Origin: Picocystis sp. L7
Taxonomy: Eukaryota; Chlorophyta; Picocystophyceae; Picocystales; Picocystaceae
Length of the DNA stretch: 64,000 bases
Assembly: GCA_020975725.1 (NCBI GenBank)
Contig: QXJR01000027.1
Span: forward strand, 558,001-622,000
Direction of reading: 5' to 3'
A program made the translations under genes and the position numbers. Each line of letters starts with the position of its first letter. The first letter of the stretch is position 1. The notes beneath the pieces were generated by a model. The model had not been told where the DNA came from, ran no database searches, and worked only from the letters and a program-made list of their open reading frames with translations. Below are positions 9,365 to 18,046 of the stretch, piece by piece.

Positions 9365-9534
9365 TTCTGGAAGGTTTCTCCGTGGGAAAAGCGATGGGGT
9401 GAATAGAACCGGTCCCCTTTCGAACCTTCTGGACGAACCGGCTGCGATCGTATCCCACGGCCCGCAGAGGACAGGGCGTTTCCAGAAGTTTCGAGGGGCG
9501 AGCCTCGAGGTTCTTCGAGGAAGGTTCTGGATGC
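9365..9534 (+). promoter_or_regulatory. Cluster of four heat-shock elements
   Basis: Alternating nGAAn/nTTCn pentamers, the known binding unit of heat-shock factor, occur four times: TTC-tg-GAA-gg-TTt at 9365-9377, GAA-cc-TTC-tg-GAc at 9422-9434, a perfect TTC-ca-GAA-gt-TTC at 9482-9494, and GAA-gg-TTC-tg-GAt at 9522-9534. They lie 120-290 bases upstream of the small heat-shock protein start codon, immediately before a TATA-like box. Position and target gene make heat-shock-factor control very likely. Confidence 0.8.
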
Positions 9535-9545
9535 ACCCGTTCGGG

Positions 9546-9554
9546 TACATAAAG
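9546..9554 (+). promoter_or_regulatory. TATA-like box of the small heat-shock protein gene
   Basis: TACATAAAG lies 12 bases after the last heat-shock element and about 100 bases before the start codon, the expected arrangement for a heat-inducible core promoter. Confidence 0.5.
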
Positions 9555-9652
9555 GGTGCTGCCTTGCACACCCGCATCAGAATTGCAGCGCTCAACAATC
9601 TTCCACCAGCCGATCAAGCAGAAGACACAGACAGTGCATCGTTCGAAGAAGG

Positions 9653-10666
9653 ATGGCTTGCGTACTCGCCAGACAGTGTAGGCCCAAGGATGTATCAGCA
9701 CTGATGATTGGAAACGATGACGTTTGGGATCAAGCCTTTTCTGAACTCTTCGGGTACCGGATGAACCCCCTCCGTGTTCAAGCCAGACCAAACAAACAAA
9801 GGAAGCTGAACGAGCAAAGGAAAAGATTGACCACCAAGAAACTCCCTCATGGTCTCCTCCTCCAAGCTGAACTCCCTGGTGTGACAGCCAGTGACGTGAA
9901 GATCTCAGTGGAAGAGGAATGCCTTAAACTGCAAGGTCCCCAGAACATGGAGCACTCATACCCCCTCCCAGAAGGAGTGGACAGGCATTCTGTGAAGGCA
10001 TGCCTCTTGCATGGTGTCCTTAAAGTCCTGGTACCGAAAGTTCCCCCTCGTCAAGTAAAGATCACCTCAGAGCAGATAGATAGTGGCAAGAACAGCTACC
10101 TGATCAAGGTGAATGTACCAGGATTTGGACCTGATGATGTGAGTGTGGAGGTCGACTGCTATTCGGCGCGCTTGAGAGGACAAAAGGAGGAGAGGAAGAT
10201 CGAAAGAGAATTCACACTTCCTAAGGAGGCTGATCCCGAGACTTTGCAAGTGTCTGTTCGTGACGGGGTACTGAAGATGGTTCTCCATGAGAAGACTGTT
10301 GAGCCAATCCATCTTACCGTACATGCCAACCTGCCTGATACGTTGGAAGACGAGGCAAAAATTGCTGGAATGCTGCAGCTCTCACTGGACATTCCCGGTT
10401 GCAAGCCTGAAGATGTACATGTTCAAGTAGAGGGTACTCAGATGTCGCTTGCAGCAGAGCGCCGACTCTACAAGGGGGATGGAGAAAAGAAAACCAAGTA
10501 CAGGCACGAATACAAGTTGCCGTATGAGCTCAGGAATCCTGATGACCTGCATGCAAGTGTGGTGGATGGGGTATTTCGGGCACAGATCCTACCATCTGCG
10601 CTTGCACAGCCACAGAAGCTAGAGGTTGAGGTTACCGAAGATTCTTCCATGTGGAAAGAACTGTAA
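9653..10666 (+). CDS. Small heat-shock protein with three tandem alpha-crystallin domains
   Basis: A 337-aa chaperone-like protein. Three consecutive HSP20/alpha-crystallin-like repeats are visible. The first (about 66-125) has GLLLQAELPGVTASDVKISV and ends HGVLKVLVPK. The second (about 142-215) has SYLIKVNVPGFGPDDVSVEV, REFTLPKEADPETLQVSV and DGVLKMVLHE. The third (about 240-325) has MLQLSLDIPGCKPEDVHVQV, YRHEYKLPYEL and DGVFRAQILP. Each keeps the P-G-x4-D-V beta strand and the late (D/H)GV(L/F) beta strand. Ordinary small heat-shock proteins have one such domain in 15-25 kDa. No obvious organelle signal is present; a second ATG 16 codons in could also serve. The heat-shock-element promoter upstream supports the chaperone role. 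Confidence 0.88.
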   Translation: MACVLARQCRPKDVSALMIGNDDVWDQAFSELFGYRMNPLRVQARPNKQRKLNEQRKRLTTKKLPHGLLLQAELPGVTASDVKISVEEECLKLQGPQNMEHSYPLPEGVDRHSVKACLLHGVLKVLVPKVPPRQVKITSEQIDSGKNSYLIKVNVPGFGPDDVSVEVDCYSARLRGQKEERKIEREFTLPKEADPETLQVSVRDGVLKMVLHEKTVEPIHLTVHANLPDTLEDEAKIAGMLQLSLDIPGCKPEDVHVQVEGTQMSLAAERRLYKGDGEKKTKYRHEYKLPYELRNPDDLHASVVDGVFRAQILPSALAQPQKLEVEVTEDSSMWKEL

Positions 10667-10786
10667 AAAGTATATTCTGTACAAATCGAACTAGAAACTC
10701 CCGGTGTCCGTAACAGGAGTACCATAAGTGTTCGCAACCAGCATCGAATATCAGCTGAACTACCAAATGCTTCAATGTTCAACGTC

Positions 10787-11953
10787 TCAGACAACAACAG
10801 CGTCAAGTGTAGCTGCCTCGTGAGAGGGAATCCCCTCTGGCGCACCACGACGCATTCTTAGAGGGTTAGACCTCCTGCCTTTCAATTTATGTAGCAGCTC
10901 TTCACCTTCTCTGCGAAGGTGGTGGTCTGTGACATCTTCTGCCTCCATGAGGACTGCTTGCTCCAGGTGCATAAAAGCCAAATCATGCAGGCCAAGGAAG
11001 TAATACGTGCGACCCACCTCCAATCTATGAACCAGCCTTGTGGGGTTCAACTCTGCAGCCTTCCTAAAATACTGCAGAGCACTTTCATGGGATCCACTGC
11101 CTAAGGTATCTCCATACACCACCCGTATCAGAGCACGCACAAACCTATTCACCTGAGCGGCCTCGTTTTGCCAACGGCCAAGTATGTGGAGTGCAAGATC
11201 GTTGTCTGGTTCAATGCACTCCGCTAATTCTGCATGTTTCTTTACTGCGGATGCTAATTTAACCTTCATCTGGTTGCTGCTGAAGATTGCCAGCCGTCCC
11301 AGACAGCATGAAAGTGCTACATGATTATTCGCTTCACCAGGCATAGTGTCCACTAGCTCTTGTGCTATTTCAGCCGCCTGAGTGCATAGCTTTTGCCGTT
11401 CTGCATTCGTTTTTTTCATATCCATACTCATGTCTGCCATGTTTTTCGCCACTCTCAGCCTTGCTGTATCTTTCACATTTCCTTCCCCAATCAAGTAGGC
11501 TTCCTCGAAACATTTCAGGGCCAGGTCTGGCTGCAACTGCTTCTCATAGGCAATGCCTTGTTCTAGCAACTCCTTTGCTCTAAGGCGAGGGGATTTTTCT
11601 CGCCCGTGGTGATTCTGCCATTGGATCCCGTTCATGACACCAGCAATTCTGCCTCTCCAGTTGTCTTGCCAGGTTCGTACATTAGCGTCTCGCAACGGTG
11701 CTTGCGTCCCCCCAGAACCCTTGGTAGGCTTTACCCATCCCTTGTTGAACGGTGTGGCCCGTCTTGTGGCATCTCTTGCTGCAGATTTGGCCGTGGCCAC
11801 TGCGTGCACAATGCTTGCAAACGGTCCTTGTCGAGCCTTCAGGCTGGGATCTCCATCCTCCGCCTGCTCTTCGCGACGGCCTCCCCCCTCGCTTACCACG
11901 CGAATTTCCCGCGCTTTCCGCTTGGATGCACGCCCACCCACCGCGGCTTGCAT
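10787..11953 (-). CDS. TPR protein of the RMDN (regulator of microtubule dynamics) family
   Basis: A 388-aa protein. The C-terminal 250 residues form helical TPR-like repeats in the style of RMDN1-3/FAM82: KELLEQGIAYEKQLQPDLALKCFEEAY, KLASAVKKHAELAECIEPDND, LALHILGRWQNEAAQVNRFVR, ESALQYFRKAAELNPTRLVHR, LEVGRTYYFLGLHDLAFMHLE. The sequence HxLGRW followed by ALxYFxKAxELNP is the family hallmark. The N-terminal 120 residues are basic and low-complexity and may be an organelle targeting or tether region. Animal members sit on mitochondria or ER and affect microtubules or contact sites; the role in algae is not known to me. Start is the first ATG of the open frame. Confidence 0.8.
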   Translation of the reverse strand: MQAAVGGRASKRKAREIRVVSEGGGRREEQAEDGDPSLKARQGPFASIVHAVATAKSAARDATRRATPFNKGWVKPTKGSGGTQAPLRDANVRTWQDNWRGRIAGVMNGIQWQNHHGREKSPRLRAKELLEQGIAYEKQLQPDLALKCFEEAYLIGEGNVKDTARLRVAKNMADMSMDMKKTNAERQKLCTQAAEIAQELVDTMPGEANNHVALSCCLGRLAIFSSNQMKVKLASAVKKHAELAECIEPDNDLALHILGRWQNEAAQVNRFVRALIRVVYGDTLGSGSHESALQYFRKAAELNPTRLVHRLEVGRTYYFLGLHDLAFMHLEQAVLMEAEDVTDHHLRREGEELLHKLKGRRSNPLRMRRGAPEGIPSHEAATLDAVVV

Positions 11954-12994
11954 GCTGCTGCTCCCCTTCCTTTCCTCGTCGGGTCACGCCCGTGCCCGGT
12001 GCCTGCCACTGGCACACGTCGGACGATCGCCGTGCAGCGTCGCGTTCGCCCTCGACACGCGTTCGCGGCGCGTACGGAGGCGTCCACGATCTGGCAGGAG
12101 GTCCCTTCGATTCCCTTTCGATCGAAGGACGTCCGTTCCGCTTCCCGGACGCGGATCTAGCGCCTCGTCCAAGCGCCTGTGGCGCGTGCTGCAGAGGCGA
12201 TGACGAAGGGAAGCGCGTCTGTCACTGGGTCAGCTCGGCATCCAGGCATCGTTGAAAGGGGCATCGGGGCATCGGTCCCGATCAAAAGGGAACCACGAAA
12301 GGGGGCCGTACGGGATGGAAAGGGAACGGGAAGGGGGAACGTCGTCGTGGGGGGGGGGGCGAACGGTCGTCCTCTTCGGCACACGTCAGAATGAAAGGGA
12401 AAAGGTAAGGGGAAAGATGGACGAACGGTATCGTGTGGCTGCGGCCGGTGGAGGAGCCCGTCCTTCGGAGAACCCGACGAAGGTAACGAAGCCCGCAGAG
12501 GAAAGAATGGAGGCATAGAGGGGATCCTCGACGTTTACTGTCGTCCAGTTCGGAAAACGTGGCACCCGGGATGGTTTGGACCACGCTCCAATCCGAATAC
12601 GGCTGCAGCTCTACGTGGCGCGCAGAGGAAAGCCGTGGTCGGATCATGGACCGAAGGTACCCCATACTGGAAGCTGGGCTTGCCAGCGGGTCCTGGGTTT
12701 GCCTCTGCGGTACACGTTCGAGGTGGCGCCCTGCGTCGAGGACCGGTCGTCTGCCTTCGATGCCCACGTCAGCAGGTCCAGACCCGCCCACGTGACTTCG
12801 CTTTTTTATGCTGCAATTCACCGACTGGACGCGAGGAGGCAGGTCGCACCGCCGACGGACCTGCGGAATGCATGGCGAGACACACCCGCATTCCTCGATC
12901 CCGGGCGCCCGTGGAGGAGGGATGCGAGCGGGTTGGATGAAAAGACACCAAGGAAAAGGGAACGAACGCATCCAATTTATTGCATCATACCACT
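11954..12994. other. Intergenic, about 1 kb, no gene recognised
   Basis: The stretch lies upstream of the RMDN-like gene and downstream of eRF1. It is GC-rich with short purine/pyrimidine runs, including a G9 run near 12,350. Open frames on both strands show no conserved pattern. The last ~40 bases before the eRF1 stop are AT-rich, as for a 3' end. A small gene cannot be excluded. Confidence 0.4.
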
Positions 12995-14438
12995 TCACAT
13001 GAAGTCCGACTCGTCGCTCTCCCAACCTCCTTCGACGTCGCCAATGTCATCGAAATCTTGCAAATCCACTTGATAGCGCAAAATGCCTCCGATCCCCCCG
13101 AAACCCCTGCAAAACTGTGATCCTTCCTGCGAACGGTTGGTGATGAACTCCAAAGTACAGCCAAACTTCTTGTAGTCATTCGCCAGCCATTCGAGCAACG
13201 AGATCATCTCCTGCACTTCTAGCTTGTTGCCTGTCTCCTTGTCAAAAAAATTTGCTTCAATCTTCGCCTGCTCCGAAGTCAATTCCTTAACCACCGTTTC
13301 CCCAGTTCCCGTGTTGAGAAGTGTGTATCGATCGCAATCCAGATTCTCCCAAACTATCAATGTCTCCACGGCACCCATCTCCAAGCATGTGAGGGTGTCC
13401 TTCACACCAAACACATACTTTCCAGTATCCTGACTGATCTCTTCAAAGAATTTGCTCACTAGCTTCTTCTCCTGGATGAACTTCACGTTGGCCAAAACAT
13501 CGGCACTGAGCTCGATCGCCTGATTGAATCCATTCTCTCCGCCATACGAAACATCCACAACTGACAAAACAGCTGCTTTCAAACGCTGATCGAACATGTC
13601 GGATTCCGCAAGCTCGGTTTTGAAGTCTGCCGAACCAGCCAGGACCAAACCTGCCACATTCACCTTGTCACTGGTGATAAAAAGCTGCACTGCCATTTCG
13701 GCCACCTTCCTCACGTAGTTGTGTCGCTTCTCCATGCGCAGACGTGCAAAACGAAGCGCAGACTGTCCTCCGCGCCCGTGCTTCTTTGGCAGATCAACAG
13801 AGAACTTATGGATGACGTCCCGTGTGTTACCAGTAAGCGTACCGTAAAGGCAGCCGTTACCATCCATCACAATGAAGCCATACTTGTTGTCTGCCTCCAG
13901 GAGCTCGCTCAGTGCTTCTGTGTGAAACTTGTTGTCACACAGATAAAGGGACGTGTTGATTGCTTTGAAGGGTTCAAAATCCATGTTCACTTTCTTTTCT
14001 TTGCCATCATCGGTCATGATGGTCCCCGTGTATATGATTAGACCATTCGGAGGCACCTTGTTGTACAACTTCAGCCTCTGCTGGGCAGAGGTGATGGCAG
14101 CAAGCACAGATTGTCTGTTCACCCTGCTCTTGATATTCGACGCAGTACCGTATTCGTCTGCAAGCATTTTTTGCGCCCTCGAAACCTGCGTCGCGAACGT
14201 CGCGATGTCGAGCATGCCGTTAGCACGTGCAATTTCAGAGGTTCGACGAACGAGGACCGGTCATGCCAACCGGCGTGCCAACGCAGGAGGCCAACTTCGC
14301 GCATCGCCCTTTACGCACCTGGTCCTTGGGAGGCAGGATCAAGCTGATCATGGACGTTCCATTTCCTCGGGCAGCTTCAAGACCCTTGATCAGTTTCTTG
14401 ACCTTCCAGATTTCGATGTTCTGATCGTTGTCTGCCAT
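12995..14438 (-). CDS. ETF1: Eukaryotic peptide chain release factor subunit 1 (eRF1), two exons
   Basis: Recognises all three stop codons in the ribosomal A site and triggers peptide release. Exon 1 is 14319-14438 (40 codons, [20 protein letters not shown]...PPKDQ). Exon 2 is 12995-14185. The 133-bp intron has donor GTGCGT, acceptor CAG and a CTAAC branch-like site about 34 nt before the acceptor. Spliced product is 436 aa, the family length. Key motifs are intact: GTS in [14 protein letters not shown] in [18 protein letters not shown] (the YxCxxxF motif), and the catalytic GGQ in [13 protein letters not shown]. The C-terminal eRF3-binding domain ends in an acidic tail. NIKS and YxCxxxF are unaltered, which fits the standard genetic code. 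Confidence 0.97.
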
Positions 14439-15989
14439 GTCTTCCGGTGGTGCTGCACGTGCAGCCTTGGGTCAAACCGCCTGTTCGGCGCTTCCAAAGG
14501 CCGCTCGTCCGACCTGTGCCCTTCGAGAGCACTCCTTCGCGTTCTCTCCGACCCTTTCTTCGCGCACAAGCGCCTTTCGAAGCGCTGCGATGCCGTCCGA
14601 ATGCGTGGCGGCGAGTGGACCTCCTGTTCCCTTGTCTCGTCCTCGACCTCTCCTCTGTCCAAACTCCCTCTACACCTCCCTCCCTGGCGGCGGGCCCACC
14701 CAAGCGCCTCATCGAAACCACTGTCTTCTCTCATCGCGATCTTCGAGACCTTGGATCGAGATCTCGGGGATCGCCCTGTGATCTTCTGTGGGTTGGGTTC
14801 GAACAGGCAGGTCCAGGGGTCACCCAGGATCGGTCCGAGGTGGAGGGGACAGGAAGACCTCGAGGTGGATGGGCACGCAGGAAGGACTTCAGAACGTTCC
14901 CATCCCATGCTGTCCTCCTCAACAGCTTGGATCGTGGATTCATAGGATCCAAACCACGCAATAGTTGCGATTTTGACCGTTGAAGGATACCTTGGGCTTA
15001 TAATATTAGCAAGTCAGCAATCCAACCCATGAACAGGATGTTGAATAGGGAGCAATCAAGAGGAGGGGACCCAGCATCACAAGGCAACATCTTGACCGCT
15101 TGTGGAAGGCTCATGAACCCAAAAGGATGCTCCAACCGATGGTCCAGGTAGGTTCATGGATGGCAACGACATCCAGAATCTCTCCTGCATTCAAGCGATG
15201 GGCCGCACCGGGGGCAATGCCATTCATGCAAGGAAGTTGTGTAGATTGAGCGAGTGTATCAATATGGCAGAATTGCGACTGTGAGGTTTGCTCACGAAAG
15301 AACGGAAGACTCATTTGGTTGTGTGCACGTGCAACGTCGGTGCTGGAAAGCGAACATCACAAGCAGCGAGGAATGATGGTAGCACCATAAGGCCTTTCCA
15401 ATTCGGTGTGGACTCGGTCAAGATAGGGCCAAGTAATGAAGCATATTCGGAAAGGATGATTGTTCTTCATCCAAAGGCATTTGAAGAGTTGGGCATCTAC
15501 CCGTGAACACCAAAACGCTTGGCCGCGACACAAGCGGAGCGTGCGGCCCTTCAACCGCCACGCGAAGTGCATTGATCGATCGCTCTATCATGCCTCCAAC
15601 TTCCCAGGGCCTTTTTCTAAGGCTACTACCAGGTTGTGACACGATTTTCTCTTGATGCAGTGCTGCAAACTGGAAAACTGGACAGAAGAAAGAAGCAGGA
15701 TGTACAATTGTGTCACGCACATGTGAAACGTCCAGGATGGTTGGGAGGTCGATTCGAAGAAAGATCCATACTCCAGAAACCACACAGACTCCGTACGTGC
15801 GACTGAAAAGACATTTACAAACGACTCCAGTGCTAATTGGGGTGCTAGCTAATGCCGAACTTCGTATAACAAGCTACCATTCGGTGAATTCCAAACAGAA
15901 AGTTGGAAGCCACAACAAGCAATCTTAGTGGGAGCCTCGGCGGTTGCGTGATGGATGCACATGTGAGAAAAATGTGAAGAGCATGTTCC
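14439..15989. other. Intergenic, about 1.55 kb, with one coding-like fragment
   Basis: The first half is GC-rich (eRF1 promoter side); the second half from about 14,960 is AT-richer. At 15288-15506 a plus-strand 72-codon frame ends in SERMIVLHPKAFEELGIYP, which faintly resembles the N-terminal double-psi-barrel strand of Cdc48/VCP-like ATPases. No complete gene, RNA gene or repeat was recognised. Confidence 0.35.
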
Positions 15990-17669
15990 CTAAGCTGAGG
16001 GCATTCCCAATTTATTGCTGTGAGATCTCATATTTCCAGAACCGGTGCCACCTTTTTCAATGGACCAGTGGCTGATGTATGGTGTTGGGTAGACTTCACT
16101 GTCCAACAACACTGTGGGAAATTCCAATTGCCCCAATGCCAAGGTATCAACATTTCTTAGGGATTTGACTGGAACTGGAGTCAGTATGTACAGAAGGTCT
16201 TGTTCCTGATCGATCCCGCGGACAATTCCAAGTCCTAAACAGTTCGGTACCTTGCTCCTGCTCTTTCTTTCCAGCAGACCCACCACCGAAGAGTTGAGAA
16301 TATGGGCATACATGCCCTCTGGTACCTCGTCATGGCCTATCGAAATGGCAACTGCCTTTGCCGGCAGAACAAAGGGTGCTTCCTTGCATAGCAAATCCAC
16401 CATAAGCAGAAAGCTTTCCTCCATATTGTCCAGTCGAATGTCCCACTTCTCCAACCTTGGTGCGCACTGCCTTGCAAATTCAAACCACATCAATTCCCTG
16501 CACTCTGCAGAATTAAGGCTTTTAGGGCCTCCCAATTCAGAGAGTGCAGATGTATCTATTGAGGGAACAAAGATAGCCTTGCAGTGGGTCTGATGTCGTG
16601 CCGTTGAATCCAACCAAAACGATCCTTCGGGCAGATTCTTGCTTGCTGAGCTGGAGGTCAATTGAAAGATGTGACTGGGGTCCAGACTGCATAGGCTCTG
16701 TTTAAGCACTTCAAGCCCTACCCCACGAATCCATCCATTTGTGTTAAAGACTAGGGGAATGTGAGTGCCTTGTCGCGTACAAAAGTCTCCAAACCAAGAT
16801 ATCAATGCTGCCACAGATTTTCCATACAGTGCGGTATCGGACTTGGGAGATGTGTCGCCGACAAAATGTGCTCTAACAGGGTGCTTCTGGTGCATATGCG
16901 GGGGTCCAACCAATATCTGCTTGATGAGGGTGATGGAAACCAAACCGGGTGGGGTGAACTCCGGCTGCCCCACGTCTGTCTCCAAGAAGGCCACCGCTGG
17001 AAAGCAGTTCAGCAGTGTGTTTACCACCAATCGCCCAACCGTTGATTTCCCCATCCCCTTCGAACCGCAAAGAGCTACGCGGAGCGCTTCCCTGCAATGG
17101 CTCGCCGTCACAGCATCCTGAAGCAACTCGTTGAGCCCCAAAAGCCAAGCATCAGACACAACACTGCGCTCCAAGGGCGATCCGATCCAGACACAGTATC
17201 CAAGTTGCTTCAATTGATCATCTGTGGTGATGCAATCCAAGGAACAGTTTTCTTTCTCTTGTCCGAAGGATTTCAAAGACAGAATGGCTTCGTTTTCTTC
17301 CTCTCCGAGGCCCCCCATGCTCTCCAGCAGCAGCGGTGGACTGTTTGCCCAGTCCGTCTCCAGCACTACTTCTCCAGTTTCGGATGTCACGTGCCTCCCC
17401 ATCACCCACACGGTCCCTCTATCCACGCGCACTTTGGCGATTCCGGATAGACACACTCTCCGACGAACAGGAATGCTGAGCGTTCCCACGCCGTTTTGCA
17501 CGACGAAGGTCGGCTCCTTCGGCGAGACTCCGACTCCTCTTTCGTCGCCCAGCTCGGGCGGTTCGGATCCATTTGCGTCCTCCTGTGGCATCTCGGGGAT
17601 CCCTTTCTGTCCATCCGGATTCGTCCTGGTGCGTTTCCTCTTCTTTCGCTCCCGCTTGTCGCCTGCCAT
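15990..17669 (-). CDS. NOL9: Polynucleotide 5'-hydroxyl-kinase NOL9/GRC3
   Basis: Nucleolar RNA 5'-kinase needed for rRNA processing; with LAS1 it processes ITS2. The 559-aa product starts with a Lys/Arg-rich nuclear signal (MAGDKRERKKRKRTRTNPDG). A Walker A loop GSKGMGKST lies near residues 202-210, followed by VAFLETDVGQPEFTPPGLVSI, the characteristic Walker B-like ETDVGQxEFxxPG signature of the CLP1/GRC3 family, then YFVGDTSP-like AHFVGDTSPKSD and PLVFNTNGWIRGVG. The start is the first ATG; an upstream GTG-led extension in frame is unlikely in a eukaryote. Divergently transcribed from UTP21 across about 380 bases. Confidence 0.93.
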   Translation of the reverse strand: MAGDKRERKKRKRTRTNPDGQKGIPEMPQEDANGSEPPELGDERGVGVSPKEPTFVVQNGVGTLSIPVRRRVCLSGIAKVRVDRGTVWVMGRHVTSETGEVVLETDWANSPPLLLESMGGLGEEENEAILSLKSFGQEKENCSLDCITTDDQLKQLGYCVWIGSPLERSVVSDAWLLGLNELLQDAVTASHCREALRVALCGSKGMGKSTVGRLVVNTLLNCFPAVAFLETDVGQPEFTPPGLVSITLIKQILVGPPHMHQKHPVRAHFVGDTSPKSDTALYGKSVAALISWFGDFCTRQGTHIPLVFNTNGWIRGVGLEVLKQSLCSLDPSHIFQLTSSSASKNLPEGSFWLDSTARHQTHCKAIFVPSIDTSALSELGGPKSLNSAECRELMWFEFARQCAPRLEKWDIRLDNMEESFLLMVDLLCKEAPFVLPAKAVAISIGHDEVPEGMYAHILNSSVVGLLERKSRSKVPNCLGLGIVRGIDQEQDLLYILTPVPVKSLRNVDTLALGQLEFPTVLLDSEVYPTPYISHWSIEKGGTGSGNMRSHSNKLGMPSA

Positions 17670-18046
17670 GGCGCCTGTCGAAGCGGTTCCTTGCTTCTCT
17701 TTCTGCGACCTTGCCACTCGATTGACGCCTCTAGAATTTCACAAGAGTTAATCTCCACTGCGGCCCCCTCGATGGATGGTGTTAACATAAGAGTTCATCC
17801 ATCCCGGGGGTGCATTCCTGGGCGCCTGGGTCGATCGGGAGGCAAGCGAACCATCCCCCTCGCCATATCGAGATCTTTTTCAAGATATCGATAGTAGACC
17901 CCGCCGGATCGCGATCACCGGGAACAGGGTAGACCCAGGGTGAGATCCGGAGTCGCCTTTCAACCTGGTCCTTCTATTCGGGATTTGAAGGCTTGGGAAA
18001 AGGAGGATTGTCCCATTCGAACCGAGCGCCGCCGGCCCGCGCTGCG
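17670..18046. promoter_or_regulatory. Divergent promoter between NOL9/GRC3 and UTP21
   Basis: About 380 bases between two ribosome-biogenesis genes transcribed away from each other. A motif ATATCGA-type cluster occurs at about 17,863-17,895 (ATATCGAGATC, AAGATATCGATAG), partly palindromic. Joint regulation is an inference from arrangement. Confidence 0.4.
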
